This document shows, one piece after another, positions 7,937 to 16,635 of a stretch of DNA of 64,000 nt. The position numbers and the translations under genes were made by a program. Position 1 is the stretch's first letter. The number at the start of each line of letters is the position of its first letter. The notes under the pieces are model-generated. The model had not been told where the DNA came from. It worked only from the letters and a program-made list of their open reading frames with translations, and did not search any database. The stretch comes from Achromobacter insolitus. GTDB taxonomy: Bacteria > Pseudomonadota > Gammaproteobacteria > Burkholderiales > Burkholderiaceae_B. The DNA is taken from NCBI RefSeq assembly GCF_002209555.1, contig NZ_NJIF01000002.1, positions 558,001 through 622,000 on the forward strand. Reading direction: 5' to 3'.

Positions 7937-7963
7937 AAAAAAAGCCCCCGCGTGGGCGGGGGC
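7937..7963 (-). terminator. Rho-independent terminator ending the GST-distal operon
   Basis: On the minus strand GCCCCCGC / GCGGGGGC with loop CCAC is followed by seven T. It lies about 95 bp downstream of the GST stop and closes the long minus-strand operon that begins at 17430. Confidence 0.88.
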
Positions 7964-7995
7964 CGAGCGACGCTGCCCAAGGGCCGCGCCGTACC

Positions 7996-8048
7996 GGGCA
8001 GGCGATGGCCAGGGAGCCCGGCGGGTTCTCCCGGCCCCGCGCCTGCCC
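7996..8048. other. Nested stem-loop in the GST 3' region
   Basis: The outer 9-bp arms GGGCAGGCG and CGCCTGCCC enclose a second stem GGGAG / CTCCC with a CCCGGCGGGTT loop. It directly abuts the GST stop codon region and precedes the terminator, so it would be the last structured part of that mRNA. Confidence 0.5.
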
Positions 8049-8056
8049 AAACCGGA

Positions 8057-8656
8057 TCAGGGCTTGGTCGCCTGCATCGACGGACGCTGGCTGAAGGTTT
8101 CATACCAGGCGGCGGTGGCCGGGTGGCCGGCGCGCCAGTCCAGGTCGGGGAAGCGGAAATCCAGGTAGCCCAGCGCGCAGCCGATGGTGATGGTGCCGAT
8201 GTCCAGGCGGCCTGCCAGCGCGGCGGCGTTCTTCTCCACCAGCGCGAGGCCGTCGCGGACCTTGCCCAGCTGGCCTTCGTACCAGCCATCCCAGCGCAGG
8301 GCTTCGGGACGCAGCACGGTTTCATAGCGGGCCAGCAGCGCTGCGCCCAGCATGCCGTCAGCCATGGATTGTTCCGTCAGCACTTGCCACCGCGCCGGGC
8401 CGGCCGGGAACAGCGCGCCGCCGCCCAGATCGTTCAGGTATTCGCAGATGACGCGGCTGTCGTACAGGACTTGGCCGTCGTCGGTGATGAAGGTGGGCAC
8501 CTGGCCCAGCGGGTTGCTGGGGATGATGGTCTGGTCGCGCGCGACGGGGCCGGCTGCGCTGGGCAGCTTTTCGATGCGCTCGGCCAGGCCGAGTTCATGG
8601 GCGATGACCATGCATTTGCGTACGAACGGCGAAGCGGGCGAGTAGAAGATTTTCAT
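8057..8656 (-). CDS. Glutathione S-transferase family protein
   Basis: 199-residue cytosolic GST-like protein. The N-terminal thioredoxin fold (MKIFYSPASPFVRKCMVIAH) carries the glutathione-site Ser in SPASPFVRK. The cis-Pro region NPLGQVPTF and the DSRVICEYL motif (about residues 49-70) complete the G-site, and an all-helical C-terminal domain follows. The start at 8656 is preceded by AAGGA; an upstream in-frame ATG would overlap the preceding gene heavily. It is the last gene of the operon, after the FAD dehydrogenase, so a role in handling an electrophilic intermediate is plausible but inferred. Confidence 0.9.
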   Translation of the reverse strand: MKIFYSPASPFVRKCMVIAHELGLAERIEKLPSAAGPVARDQTIIPSNPLGQVPTFITDDGQVLYDSRVICEYLNDLGGGALFPAGPARWQVLTEQSMADGMLGAALLARYETVLRPEALRWDGWYEGQLGKVRDGLALVEKNAAALAGRLDIGTITIGCALGYLDFRFPDLDWRAGHPATAAWYETFSQRPSMQATKP

Positions 8657-8681
8657 GAGGATCCTTGTCGGTGGAGAGGCG

Positions 8682-10388
8682 TCAGTGTTGTGCATGGGCC
8701 AGATGTTGTCCAGCAATCCAGCCGAAGGTCAGGGCCGGGCCCAGGGTGATGCCGGGGCCGGGATAGGCGCCGCCCATCACGGACTGCATGTCGTTGCCGG
8801 CCACATAGAGGCCCGCAATGGGAACGCCGAGGGCGTCCAGCGCCTGGGCATCCGGACTGGCGGCGATGCCGCAGGCCGTGCCGATGTCCCCCGGATACAC
8901 CTTGACTGCGTAATAGGGGCCTGCGGCCAGCGGTGCGAGGCAGGGATTGGGTTCGTGCTCCGGATCGCCCAGATACCGGTTGTAGGCGGTGGAGCCTTTG
9001 CCGAAGTCCGGGTCGCGGCCCTGGGCCGCGTGGGCGTTGTAGCGATCGACCGTGGCCTGCAGGGCATCGGCGGGCACGGCCAGCCGGGCGGCCAGCGCCG
9101 CCAGCGTGTCGCCCTGAAGCAGATAGCCGGCATCGATCAGATGCTGGCGCGGCCTGCCTCCCGGTAACGCAAGGCCCAGGCCCCAGGTGTCGATGAAGCG
9201 TTGGTCGCAGATCAGGAAGGCGGGAACGCTGGGCACCGTGTCATTGCTGCGGTACATGGCCTGCACGAACTCATGGTACGAGGTCGATTCGTTCACGAAG
9301 CGCTTGCCCGCGCCATTTACCGCAATGAGGCCCGGTTTGGCCCGGTCCCATACCAAGTGCGGATAATGCAGGCGCTTGCCGTCCGGGGATTCCAGCAGGG
9401 AGACTGGCGCCCAGAACGCCGGGCTGGCATGGCCTGTGCCAAGCGCCGCGCCTGCGGCTTCGGATAGCCGGATGCCGTCGCCGGTATTGTCCTGCGGCGA
9501 CATCGACCACTGATCGGACGGCTTGGGATAGGTCTGTGCGCGGCGCTCCGGGTCCCAGGGGAAGCCGCCTGTGGCCATCACCACGCCGCGCCGGGCGCGG
9601 ATGTTCAGCGTCTTGCCATTGCGCTGAACGGCGGCGCCCAGCACGCGGCCGCTCGCATCACGGTGCAGCGTCAGCGCTGGCGTGTCGAGCCAGTACTCGA
9701 TCTTGCGCGCCAGCAGGCCGTGGAACAGTTGGGCGGCCAGCGCGTTACCCAGTAGCAGCCGGGTGCCGCGGTGATAGCCGCGGGCGCGGTCCAGGGCGTA
9801 GCGCAGCACCAGTTTCATGCTGTGGCGCCAGGCGGTGAACGAACGCGTCGCGCCCAGCAGGTGGCGCACGTCGGTGATGTTGACCATCATGCCGCCCAGC
9901 ACTGTGAATTCTTTCAATGGATCGCGCAGCAGACGGAACTTCCGGCCCAGCTTGCGGCCGTCGAATTCCAGTGGATCCAGCGAGCGGCCGCCCATCGCGG
10001 CGCCGGGCAGGTCGGGGTAGTAATCGGGCGAGGCTGTGCGCGCGGCCACATCCAGGATGCCGCGCGACACCAGGTAGTCCATCATGCGCGGGCCGGCTTC
10101 CAGATAGGCGCGCTTCATGTCGTCCGGCGCCGCCGCACCCACCGTTTGCTCCAGATAGGTCCAGACCCGATCGAAGCTGTCGGGATGGCCGGCGCCCGCA
10201 CTCTGCGCGTTCAGGGGAATCCACAGGGCGCCGCCGGAGATCGCCGTGGAGCCGCCGATGCGGCCGGTCTTCTCCACCAGCAGCACGTCCAATCCTTCTT
10301 CCCGCGCCGTCAGCGCCGCGGCCATGCCGCCCGCGCCCGAGCCGACGACCAGCGCGTCGACTTCCTTGTCCCAAGTGATGCCTTCCAT
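8682..10388 (-). CDS. FAD-dependent oxidoreductase, fumarate reductase / 3-ketosteroid dehydrogenase-like
   Basis: 568-residue flavoprotein of the FAD_binding_2 family, which contains fumarate reductase flavoproteins and 3-ketosteroid delta-1-dehydrogenases. The FAD-binding Rossmann motif GSGAGGMAAAL is near residue 17, with the partner acidic residue in LLVEK. The following GGSTAISGG motif is typical of this family. The C-terminal FAD-contacting region reads GLYVAGNDMQSVMGGAYPGPG, with the terminal GPALTFGWIAG. This favours a dehydrogenase acting alpha,beta to a ketone. It is encoded 5 bp after an SDR gene in the ABC-importer operon, so oxidation of a cyclic or aliphatic ketone substrate is a reasonable inference. 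The actual substrate is unknown. Confidence 0.88.
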   Translation of the reverse strand: MEGITWDKEVDALVVGSGAGGMAAALTAREEGLDVLLVEKTGRIGGSTAISGGALWIPLNAQSAGAGHPDSFDRVWTYLEQTVGAAAPDDMKRAYLEAGPRMMDYLVSRGILDVAARTASPDYYPDLPGAAMGGRSLDPLEFDGRKLGRKFRLLRDPLKEFTVLGGMMVNITDVRHLLGATRSFTAWRHSMKLVLRYALDRARGYHRGTRLLLGNALAAQLFHGLLARKIEYWLDTPALTLHRDASGRVLGAAVQRNGKTLNIRARRGVVMATGGFPWDPERRAQTYPKPSDQWSMSPQDNTGDGIRLSEAAGAALGTGHASPAFWAPVSLLESPDGKRLHYPHLVWDRAKPGLIAVNGAGKRFVNESTSYHEFVQAMYRSNDTVPSVPAFLICDQRFIDTWGLGLALPGGRPRQHLIDAGYLLQGDTLAALAARLAVPADALQATVDRYNAHAAQGRDPDFGKGSTAYNRYLGDPEHEPNPCLAPLAAGPYYAVKVYPGDIGTACGIAASPDAQALDALGVPIAGLYVAGNDMQSVMGGAYPGPGITLGPALTFGWIAGQHLAHAQH

Positions 10389-10393
10389 GCTGC

Positions 10394-11122
10394 CTATGCT
10401 CCCGAGCCGCCCAGCGATTTGCCGCCGTCCACGAAGATGACCTGGCCGGTGATGAAGTCCATGTGCGGCGCGGCCAGGAAGGACACGGCATTGGCGATGT
10501 CTTGCGGCTGGCCCGCGCGCCCGGTGGGCTGCAGGGACAGCTGGGCCGCCAGGCGCTCGGGCGTCAGGTTGCGCAAGAGCGGGGTATCGATGAGACCGGG
10601 GGCGATGGCGTTGACCAGGATGCCGCGCTGGGCGAGCTCCATGGCCGAGGCGCGCGTATAACCCACCAGGGCGGCCTTCGATGCCACGTAATGCGGATGA
10701 TTCTTCGCGCCCAGGTAGGCGCGCGATGCGATGTTGACGATCTTGGCGCCCGGCGCCATGTCGCGCGCGGCTTCCTGTGTCAGGGTCGCCACCGCCAGCA
10801 GGTTTACGTCGAAGGCGCGGCGGTAGTCGGCGCTGTCCACTTCGAAGAACTTGCGCTCATCGAAGAGTCCGGCGTTGTTGACCAGCGCGGCCAGGGGCGC
10901 GAGCGACCGCGCCAGCGCTCGGGTAGCGGTTTCGTCCGTCAGGTCCACCACGCGGTATTCCACGTCCAGCCCCTGCGCTTGCAGCGCCTGCGCTTGTGTT
11001 GCGGCCAGCTCCGCGTTGCGGTCGGCCATGACGACGCGAAAGCCGTCGCGCGCCAGCCGTTCCACGATCGCAAGGCCCATGCCGCTTGCGCCACCCGTGA
11101 CCAATGCCGTTCCCAGATCCAT
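10394..11122 (-). CDS. SDR-family oxidoreductase
   Basis: 242-residue short-chain dehydrogenase/reductase. The cofactor motif TGGASGMG spans residues 9-16, NNAG 82-85, and the catalytic residues are S133, Y145 and K149 (YVASK). The C-terminal FVDGG closes the fold. The GASG cofactor loop followed by ADRN suggests NAD(H) preference, as the Asp after the second strand would repel NADP. It lies 9 bp from the next SDR and 5 bp before the FAD dehydrogenase, so the three are probably consecutive oxidation steps. Substrate unknown. Confidence 0.93.
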   Translation of the reverse strand: MDLGTALVTGGASGMGLAIVERLARDGFRVVMADRNAELAATQAQALQAQGLDVEYRVVDLTDETATRALARSLAPLAALVNNAGLFDERKFFEVDSADYRRAFDVNLLAVATLTQEAARDMAPGAKIVNIASRAYLGAKNHPHYVASKAALVGYTRASAMELAQRGILVNAIAPGLIDTPLLRNLTPERLAAQLSLQPTGRAGQPQDIANAVSFLAAPHMDFITGQVIFVDGGKSLGGSGA

Positions 11123-11131
11123 GATGTGTCC

Positions 11132-11884
11132 TTATACGGCGAGGTAGCCGCCGTCCACGGGCAGCACTACGCCGTTGACGTAGCTGGCCATGTCCGAAGC
11201 CAGGAAAAGAACCGGGCCCACGATTTCGTCGGCCCGTCCCGCGCGCGCCATGGGGGCGCGCTTCATGTACCAGTCCGTGCCCTGTGCCTGCGCGCGCTGG
11301 CCCGCGGTCATCTCGGTTTCCATCAGACCGGGGGCCACGGCGTTCACGCGCACGCCATGCGGCGCCAAGTCACGCGCCAGCACCTCGGTGAACGAGCGCA
11401 CGCCGCCCTTGGATACGACGTAACCCGCGGTTGAGATGCTGCAGCCGTAGGCCACGATGGAGCACAGGTTGACGATGGCGCCACGCGTGGCCTTCAGCTG
11501 CTCGACAAAAGCGTGCGTGACGTTGAAGGTGCCTTGCAGGTTCACGCTCATCAGGCGCTCCCAGATCTCGGGCGTGTTCGGATCGTCGAAGGGGGCGCGG
11601 GCGGAAATGCCGGCATTGTTGATCAGGATGTCCAGGTTGCCGTGTTCGGTGGCGGACCGCTGCGCGTAAGCCCGGACTGCGGCCGCATCCGTCACATCCA
11701 GCACAGCGGGCAAAGCCTTGCCGCCCGCGCCGCGGATGGCCTGTGCGGTGGCCTCGGCCAGCGCCGCGTCCACATCCGCCACGATCACGGCCGCGCCCTG
11801 GTTGGCAAAGCCTTGCGCAATGGCTGCGCCCAGGCCGCGGCCCGCGCCCGTGACGAGCACCCGCTTGTCTTGCATCGATATCAT
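11132..11884 (-). CDS. SDR-family oxidoreductase
   Basis: 250-residue short-chain dehydrogenase of the FabG-like classical type. TGAGRGLG spans residues 12-19, NNAG 89-92, and the catalytic residues are S142, Y155 and K159. The acidic residue in VADVD after the second beta-strand indicates NAD(H). The start at 11884 is chosen for its AAAGGA ribosome site at 6-7 bp; a second ATG nine bases later is possible. Encoded 19 bp after livF of the same operon, it begins the enzyme portion of the cluster. Confidence 0.93.
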   Translation of the reverse strand: MISMQDKRVLVTGAGRGLGAAIAQGFANQGAAVIVADVDAALAEATAQAIRGAGGKALPAVLDVTDAAAVRAYAQRSATEHGNLDILINNAGISARAPFDDPNTPEIWERLMSVNLQGTFNVTHAFVEQLKATRGAIVNLCSIVAYGCSISTAGYVVSKGGVRSFTEVLARDLAPHGVRVNAVAPGLMETEMTAGQRAQAQGTDWYMKRAPMARAGRADEIVGPVLFLASDMASYVNGVVLPVDGGYLAV

Positions 11885-11903
11885 GATTAGTCCTTTCGGC
11901 GCC

Positions 11904-12623
11904 TCAGGCGCCCAGATAGGCGCGCTGCACGCCTTCGTCGCTGGCCAGCGCGGCCGACTCGCCTTCCAGGGCAATTTCGCCGTTCTCGAGGATGTACGCG
12001 TAGCTGGACACCGACAGCGCCAGCTTCACGTTCTGTTCCACCAGCAGGATGGTGATGCCTTGCTCGCGATTGAGCCGCAGCACGATGTCGAAGATCTGCT
12101 CCACCACCAGTGGCGACAGCCCCATCGACGGTTCGTCCAGCAGGATCATGCGAGGGCGCGCCATCATGGCGCGGCCCGTGGCCAGCATCTGCTGCTCGCC
12201 GCCGGACAGCGTCGCGGCCTTTTGTTCGTAGCGTTCGCGCAGGCGCGGAAAGGTGTCGCACACCATCTCCAGGTCCTGCTTGACCGCGGCGCGGTCGCTG
12301 CGCAGGTAGGCGCCCATTTCCAGGTTTTCGCGCACGCTCATTTCACGGAAGATCTCGCGGCCTTCCGGGACCTGCACAATGCCGCGCCCCACGATGGCAT
12401 CCGCCGGCAGGCGGTGTATGGGTTCTCCGGCGAAACGCACGCTGCCCGCGGTTGGCGCCACCAGCCGCGAAATCACATTGAGCGTGGTGGACTTGCCAGC
12501 GCCGTTGGCACCCAGCAGCGCAACGATGGCGCCTTGCGGCACCTTCAGCGACACGTCCTGCAAGGCGCGGATGTTGCCGTAGGCGGCGGATACCGCGTCG
12601 ACTTCAAGCAGATAGTCAGCCAC
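11904..12623 (-). CDS. livF: Branched-chain-type ABC transporter ATPase (LivF-like)
   Basis: 239-residue ATPase of a hydrophobic amino-acid/carboxylate-type (HAAT) importer. Walker A GANGAGKST ends near residue 45, the signature is LSGGEQQ, and Walker B is MILLDEPSMG followed by the LivF-typical LLVEQN. The GTG start at 12623 overlaps the livG stop by 8 bp and gives the family length; upstream in-frame codons lie within livG. It forms the ATPase pair with livG on the cytoplasmic face. The operon context with SDRs and an FAD dehydrogenase suggests import of a catabolic substrate, not leucine. Confidence 0.94.
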   Translation of the reverse strand: MADYLLEVDAVSAAYGNIRALQDVSLKVPQGAIVALLGANGAGKSTTLNVISRLVAPTAGSVRFAGEPIHRLPADAIVGRGIVQVPEGREIFREMSVRENLEMGAYLRSDRAAVKQDLEMVCDTFPRLRERYEQKAATLSGGEQQMLATGRAMMARPRMILLDEPSMGLSPLVVEQIFDIVLRLNREQGITILLVEQNVKLALSVSSYAYILENGEIALEGESAALASDEGVQRAYLGA

Positions 12624-13380
12624 CAGCGGCTCCCTTGCCCAGATAGGCTTCAATGACCCGGGGGTTGCTGCGCACCTCCGCGGGCGTGCCTTCGGCGATC
12701 TTCTCGCCAAAGGACATGACGGTGATGCGATGCGAAATCGACATCACCAGCTGCATGACATGTTCAACCAGCAGCACCGTGATGCCGTCGCGCTCGCAGA
12801 GCTCGTTCAGAAGACGGTCCAGCGTTTCGATTTCGCGGTTGCGCAAGCCGGCCGCCGGTTCGTCCAGCAACAGCAGCTTGGGCGATATCGCCAGGGCGCG
12901 CGCCAGCTCCAGCATCTTCTGGCGGCCGAAGTCCAGGCTGCATGCCGGCGTGTCGAGGAAATCGGCCAGCCCCACGCGCTCCAGCAGATGCTCGACCCGT
13001 TCGCGGGTTTGCGCCGCAGCCGGCCGCAGCAGTTTCCCGGTGCTGTCGGCGCCATGGGCATAGGTGCCCAGCAGGGCGTTCTCGCGTACGGTCAGCGCAC
13101 CGAACAGCTCCAGGTTCTGGAAGGTGCGGGCCACGCCCAGCGCCGCCATTTCGTGTGGCTTCTTGCGGGTGATGTCCGCGCCATCGAACAGGATGCTGCC
13201 GCTGCTGGGCCGGTAGTAGCGGGAGATGCAATTGAATGTGGTGGACTTGCCCGCGCCATTGGGGCCGATCAGCGCATGGATGCGGCCGCGTTCCACCTGC
13301 ATCGACAAGCCGTTGATGGCGGTGAGGCCGCCAAACTTCACGGTCAGGCCCTGGACGTCCAGATAGGGATGGTTGCTCAT
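12616..13380 (-). CDS. livG: Branched-chain-type ABC transporter ATPase (LivG-like)
   Basis: 254-residue ATPase. Walker A GPNGAGKST ends near residue 46. The signature region SLDFGRQKMLELARAL departs from LSGGQ, as is common in LivG proteins. Walker B is LLLLDEPAAGL, followed by LLVEHVM with the switch His. The start at 13380 overlaps the livM stop as ATGA, indicating coupled translation. It works with LivF (11904-12623) to power the LivH/LivM channel. Confidence 0.95.
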   Translation of the reverse strand: MSNHPYLDVQGLTVKFGGLTAINGLSMQVERGRIHALIGPNGAGKSTTFNCISRYYRPSSGSILFDGADITRKKPHEMAALGVARTFQNLELFGALTVRENALLGTYAHGADSTGKLLRPAAAQTRERVEHLLERVGLADFLDTPACSLDFGRQKMLELARALAISPKLLLLDEPAAGLRNREIETLDRLLNELCERDGITVLLVEHVMQLVMSISHRITVMSFGEKIAEGTPAEVRSNPRVIEAYLGKGAAGG

Positions 13381-14375
13381 GCCGCGCTCCTTTGGGTCGG
13401 CTTGGCCGCAGCCTGGCGCGATGCCGAGGGCAGAGGCGCGGCGGGAGATGGCGCGCGTGCGCGCGCGCCGCGGCCAGCGAACAGGCCTTTGGGCGCGAAC
13501 ATCATGAAGCCCATCAGGATGAAGCCGTAGATGATTTCCTGGAACGACAGCGCCTGGCGCAGCAGTTCGGATATCAGGCCGAAGACCAGCGCGCCGGCGA
13601 TGGCGCCGCGCACCGAACCGATGCCGCCGACCACCACCATGGTCAGGATCAGAATGGTGGTCTGGAAACCCAGGCTTTCCGGATGGATGAAGGAGGCGAA
13701 GGTCGTGTACATACCGCCGGCGATGCCGGCATAAGCGGCGGACAGGGTAAAGGCGGTGCGCTTGATGGCGTTGATGTTCACGCCCATGGCCTGGGCCGCG
13801 ACATCGCTTTCCCGTACGGCACGGAAGGCCGAGCCAAGCTGCGAGCGTGACAGGGCGATGGTGGCCCATAGCAGCAACGCGGCAATTAGCACGACAAAGG
13901 GATAGGCCTTGGCATCCGACACCAGCTCGTAGCCGAACAGCGTGGCGGGGGAAATCCGGAAGCCGTTCGATCCGTTGGTGACAGATTGCCAGTTCAGGAA
14001 AACCCATTGCATCGCTTCGCCGAAGGCGAAGGTCGACAGTGCCAGGTAGATGTCCCGCATGCGCAGGGCCAGCGCGCCGATCACATAGCCCAGCGCGGCG
14101 GCCAGCAGCCCGCCCGCGATGATGGAAATGAAGAAAGGCGGATGCCAGAGATTGTTGATAAGGCCGGCGGTATAGATCCCCACGCCGTAGAAGGCCGCGT
14201 GCGACAGCGCAAACTGTCCGGTTTCGCCGATGACCAGGTGCAGGCCCAGCGCCAGCACCACGAACACCATCAGCAGGTTCACCACGTAGATGACATAGCC
14301 GCTGGCCGCGAAGGGCAGGATGGCCAGCACGACGGCCATCAGCGCCAGCAGCGCATGGTCGATTTTCTTGCTCAT
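13377..14375 (-). CDS. livM: Branched-chain-type ABC transporter permease (LivM-like)
   Basis: 332-residue inner-membrane permease with about nine hydrophobic segments. Family motifs are GETGQFALSHAAFYGVGIY near residues 50-68, SLGFQTTILILTMVVVGGIGS (about 235-255), and the EAA-like cytoplasmic loop RAVRESDVAAQAMGV that contacts the ATPases. The start at 14375 overlaps the livH stop as ATGA. The C-terminus carries an unusually basic, Ala/Pro-rich tail (GRGARARAPSPAAPLPSASR) of about 35 residues beyond the family fold. Confidence 0.94.
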   Translation of the reverse strand: MSKKIDHALLALMAVVLAILPFAASGYVIYVVNLLMVFVVLALGLHLVIGETGQFALSHAAFYGVGIYTAGLINNLWHPPFFISIIAGGLLAAALGYVIGALALRMRDIYLALSTFAFGEAMQWVFLNWQSVTNGSNGFRISPATLFGYELVSDAKAYPFVVLIAALLLWATIALSRSQLGSAFRAVRESDVAAQAMGVNINAIKRTAFTLSAAYAGIAGGMYTTFASFIHPESLGFQTTILILTMVVVGGIGSVRGAIAGALVFGLISELLRQALSFQEIIYGFILMGFMMFAPKGLFAGRGARARAPSPAAPLPSASRQAAAKPTQRSAA

Positions 14376-15274
14376 ACTTTCTTCACCTGCAGTTTTCCGC
14401 CCAGCAGTCCTTGCGGACGCAGCAGCAGCACGACCATGATGGCGACGAAGGGCGCGACCACGATGGCATTGGTAGAAATGAACAGCCCCACCAGGTTTTC
14501 GGCCACGCCGATCACGAACCCGCCCACCACCGCGCCGGGCAGGCTTGTGATGCCTCCCACGATGGCGGCGGCATACGCCAGGATGGCGATGTGGCCGATG
14601 TCTGGGGTGATGAGGATCTTCGGCGTGATGAGCAGTGCCGCGACCGCGGAGATCAGCCCGGCCAGCGCCCATACCAGCATGCGGATGCGGGTCAGGTTCA
14701 CGCCCACCAGCCGGGCGGCTTTGGGATTCATGCCGACTGCGCGCATGGCGCGTCCCACGCGGGTGTAGGTGAACATGCAGAAGAGCAACAGCATGACCGC
14801 CACGGCGACCGCGAAGATCACCAGGTCGAGCTGGGTCAGCACCGCGTCGCCGATGATGATGGCGTCGGTCGAGGCCAGCGGCGGCAGCGAGCGCGGCGTG
14901 TCGCCCAGGCCGGTCTGGCGCACCAGGCCTTTCAGCGCATAGGCCAGGCCCAGGGTGGCGATCACCATTTGCACGCCCACTCCCTTGGAAGCGATGACGC
15001 GTTCCATGACGACGCGCTGGAAGAGGCCGGACAAGACGGCCACTGCTACGAGCGTGATGGGAATCACGGCCAGGTAGGGCCAGCCCATTACCAGGGTAAG
15101 AAAAAGGGCGATGTAGCCGCCGACCATGAAGATTTCGCCCTGGGCGAAATTGGGCACGTCGGTGGTTTTGAAAATAATCACTACGGCGACTGCCAGCAGC
15201 GCGTACACGCTGCCCGTCACCAGTCCCGACAGCACCCCCTGCTGCAGGAACAGCCAGATATCGGCAAAGCTCAT
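14372..15274 (-). CDS. livH: Branched-chain-type ABC transporter permease (LivH-like)
   Basis: 300-residue integral membrane permease. It begins MSFADIWLFLQQGVLSGLV, with the LivH landmark VPNFAQGEIFMVGGYIA near residues 40-56 and the coupling loop RAMRAVGMNPKAARLVGV before the conserved AYAAAIVGGITSLPGAVVGG. The start at 15274 has a GGAGAA ribosome site. It is separated from the upstream receptor gene by a 12-bp perfect hairpin (15289-15318), a layout that typically lets the receptor be made in excess over the permeases. Confidence 0.94.
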   Translation of the reverse strand: MSFADIWLFLQQGVLSGLVTGSVYALLAVAVVIIFKTTDVPNFAQGEIFMVGGYIALFLTLVMGWPYLAVIPITLVAVAVLSGLFQRVVMERVIASKGVGVQMVIATLGLAYALKGLVRQTGLGDTPRSLPPLASTDAIIIGDAVLTQLDLVIFAVAVAVMLLLFCMFTYTRVGRAMRAVGMNPKAARLVGVNLTRIRMLVWALAGLISAVAALLITPKILITPDIGHIAILAYAAAIVGGITSLPGAVVGGFVIGVAENLVGLFISTNAIVVAPFVAIMVVLLLRPQGLLGGKLQVKKV

Positions 15275-15288
15275 GATGTTCTCCGGCA

Positions 15289-15318
15289 GCCCGCGCGCTG
15301 CTGCGCCAGCGCGCGGGC
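15289..15318 (-). other. Stem-loop between receptor gene and livH
   Basis: A perfect 12-bp stem, GCCCGCGCGCTG / CAGCGCGCGGGC with loop CTGCGC, and no T-run. It is best read as an mRNA processing or stabilising hairpin at the 3' end of the upstream receptor message. Confidence 0.7.
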
Positions 15319-15341
15319 CAGACCCGTCGCGGGCCGCTGGT

Positions 15342-16553
15342 TTACTTCTGGTACTGCCAGACGCTCTTGAAGGCGCCGGGCACGAGCGACATGTTGGTGC
15401 CGTCGAACTTGATGTAGATGGCGGATTCCTGCGCGGCACGGTCATTCGGGCCGAACTCGATCGGGCCTGCCATGACGCCGGAGTCGAACTTCATGGTTTC
15501 AAGCGCCTGCAGGACTTTTTCACGCGTGGGCTGCGGGCCGGCGGCCTTCAGCGCGTTGACCACCGCCATGGCCGGCGGCAGGCCGTAGGGCATGTAGGTC
15601 TGCGGATGCCCCGGCTTGGCGGCCAGGTCGGGGTAGGCCTGCTTGTACATGTCATACACCCAGCTCAGCTTGGCGCCGCCCGGCATGTCGGACAGGACTT
15701 CCTGGATGTAGACGTTCTTGAAGGCGTCCTTGTTGCCGACGTTTTCGACCAATTGCTTCAGGTCGGCCGTGCCGTTTACCGCCAGGACGATGGGCTTGTT
15801 CCAACCCAGTTCCTGCGCCTTCTTGATGATGAGCGCGGCCGGACGGGCATACGTGGTCAGCAGCAGCACGTCGGCATTGGCCGCGCGGATCTTCAGCATG
15901 GGCGCGGTCACGTCGGTGATATTGGGATTCACCGACTGGACTTGCAGGGCCACTTCCCCCAGCTGCTTGACCTGGGCCTGCGCGGCTTCCAGGTTCCAGC
16001 CGCCATAGGCGTCGTCATGGTTGATGTAGCCGATTTTCTTGGCCTTCAGTTGCTCGGCGGCGAACTGCACCATCGAGCCGCCGACGGCGTGCTGCGAAAT
16101 CGAGAACGCGCCATAGATGTATTTGGATGGCGGATAAAGCGCGCCGTCGCCCGATGCGTTGAGCATGACGAGCGGAACCTTTTCGCGCTCGACATATTCG
16201 CGCGAGGCCACTACCGCGGCCGAGCAGGATCCGCCGTTCAACAGGAAGACCTTGTCCTGTTCGTTCAGCTTCTTGACCGCGGCAACCAGGTCGTTGGCAT
16301 TGCAGCGGTCATCCTCGATCACCAGCTCGATCTGGCGGCCATGCACGCCGCCTTCCTTGTTGACCTTGGCGTACCACATCTTTGCGGCGTTCAACACGTC
16401 GAAACCATAGGCCATGCCGCTGCCGGACAGCGGCGCGAAGAGGCCGATCTTGATGGTTTTGTCGGTGATGCCTGGTTCTTGCTGCGCGTGCGCGCCGGTG
16501 CTCAGCGCCCATGCGCACAGCGCGGCGGCTGCGTAGCGACTGCGATTCTTCAT
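15342..16553 (-). CDS. Branched-chain-type ABC transporter substrate-binding protein
   Basis: 403-residue periplasmic receptor of the Peripla_BP_6 (LivK-like) family with a Sec signal peptide (MKNRSRYAAAALCAWALSTGAHA, cleavage near residue 23). The family opening KTIKIGLFAPLSGSGMAYGF, the GGVHGRQIELVIEDDRCN motif and GGSCSAAVVA are present. At about 380 mature residues it is slightly longer than amino-acid-binding LivK proteins and resembles receptors for aromatic or aliphatic acids. It precedes livH, with 67 bp between that contain a hairpin. Ligand unknown. Confidence 0.94.
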   Translation of the reverse strand: MKNRSRYAAAALCAWALSTGAHAQQEPGITDKTIKIGLFAPLSGSGMAYGFDVLNAAKMWYAKVNKEGGVHGRQIELVIEDDRCNANDLVAAVKKLNEQDKVFLLNGGSCSAAVVASREYVEREKVPLVMLNASGDGALYPPSKYIYGAFSISQHAVGGSMVQFAAEQLKAKKIGYINHDDAYGGWNLEAAQAQVKQLGEVALQVQSVNPNITDVTAPMLKIRAANADVLLLTTYARPAALIIKKAQELGWNKPIVLAVNGTADLKQLVENVGNKDAFKNVYIQEVLSDMPGGAKLSWVYDMYKQAYPDLAAKPGHPQTYMPYGLPPAMAVVNALKAAGPQPTREKVLQALETMKFDSGVMAGPIEFGPNDRAAQESAIYIKFDGTNMSLVPGAFKSVWQYQK

Positions 16554-16635
16554 CTTTGTCTCCCGTTCTTTTTAGTGCGCGCCTTTGTTTGTGCGTGGCG
16601 CTTTGCTGCGTTGCCGGCCTGGCCGCCGGAGAGCC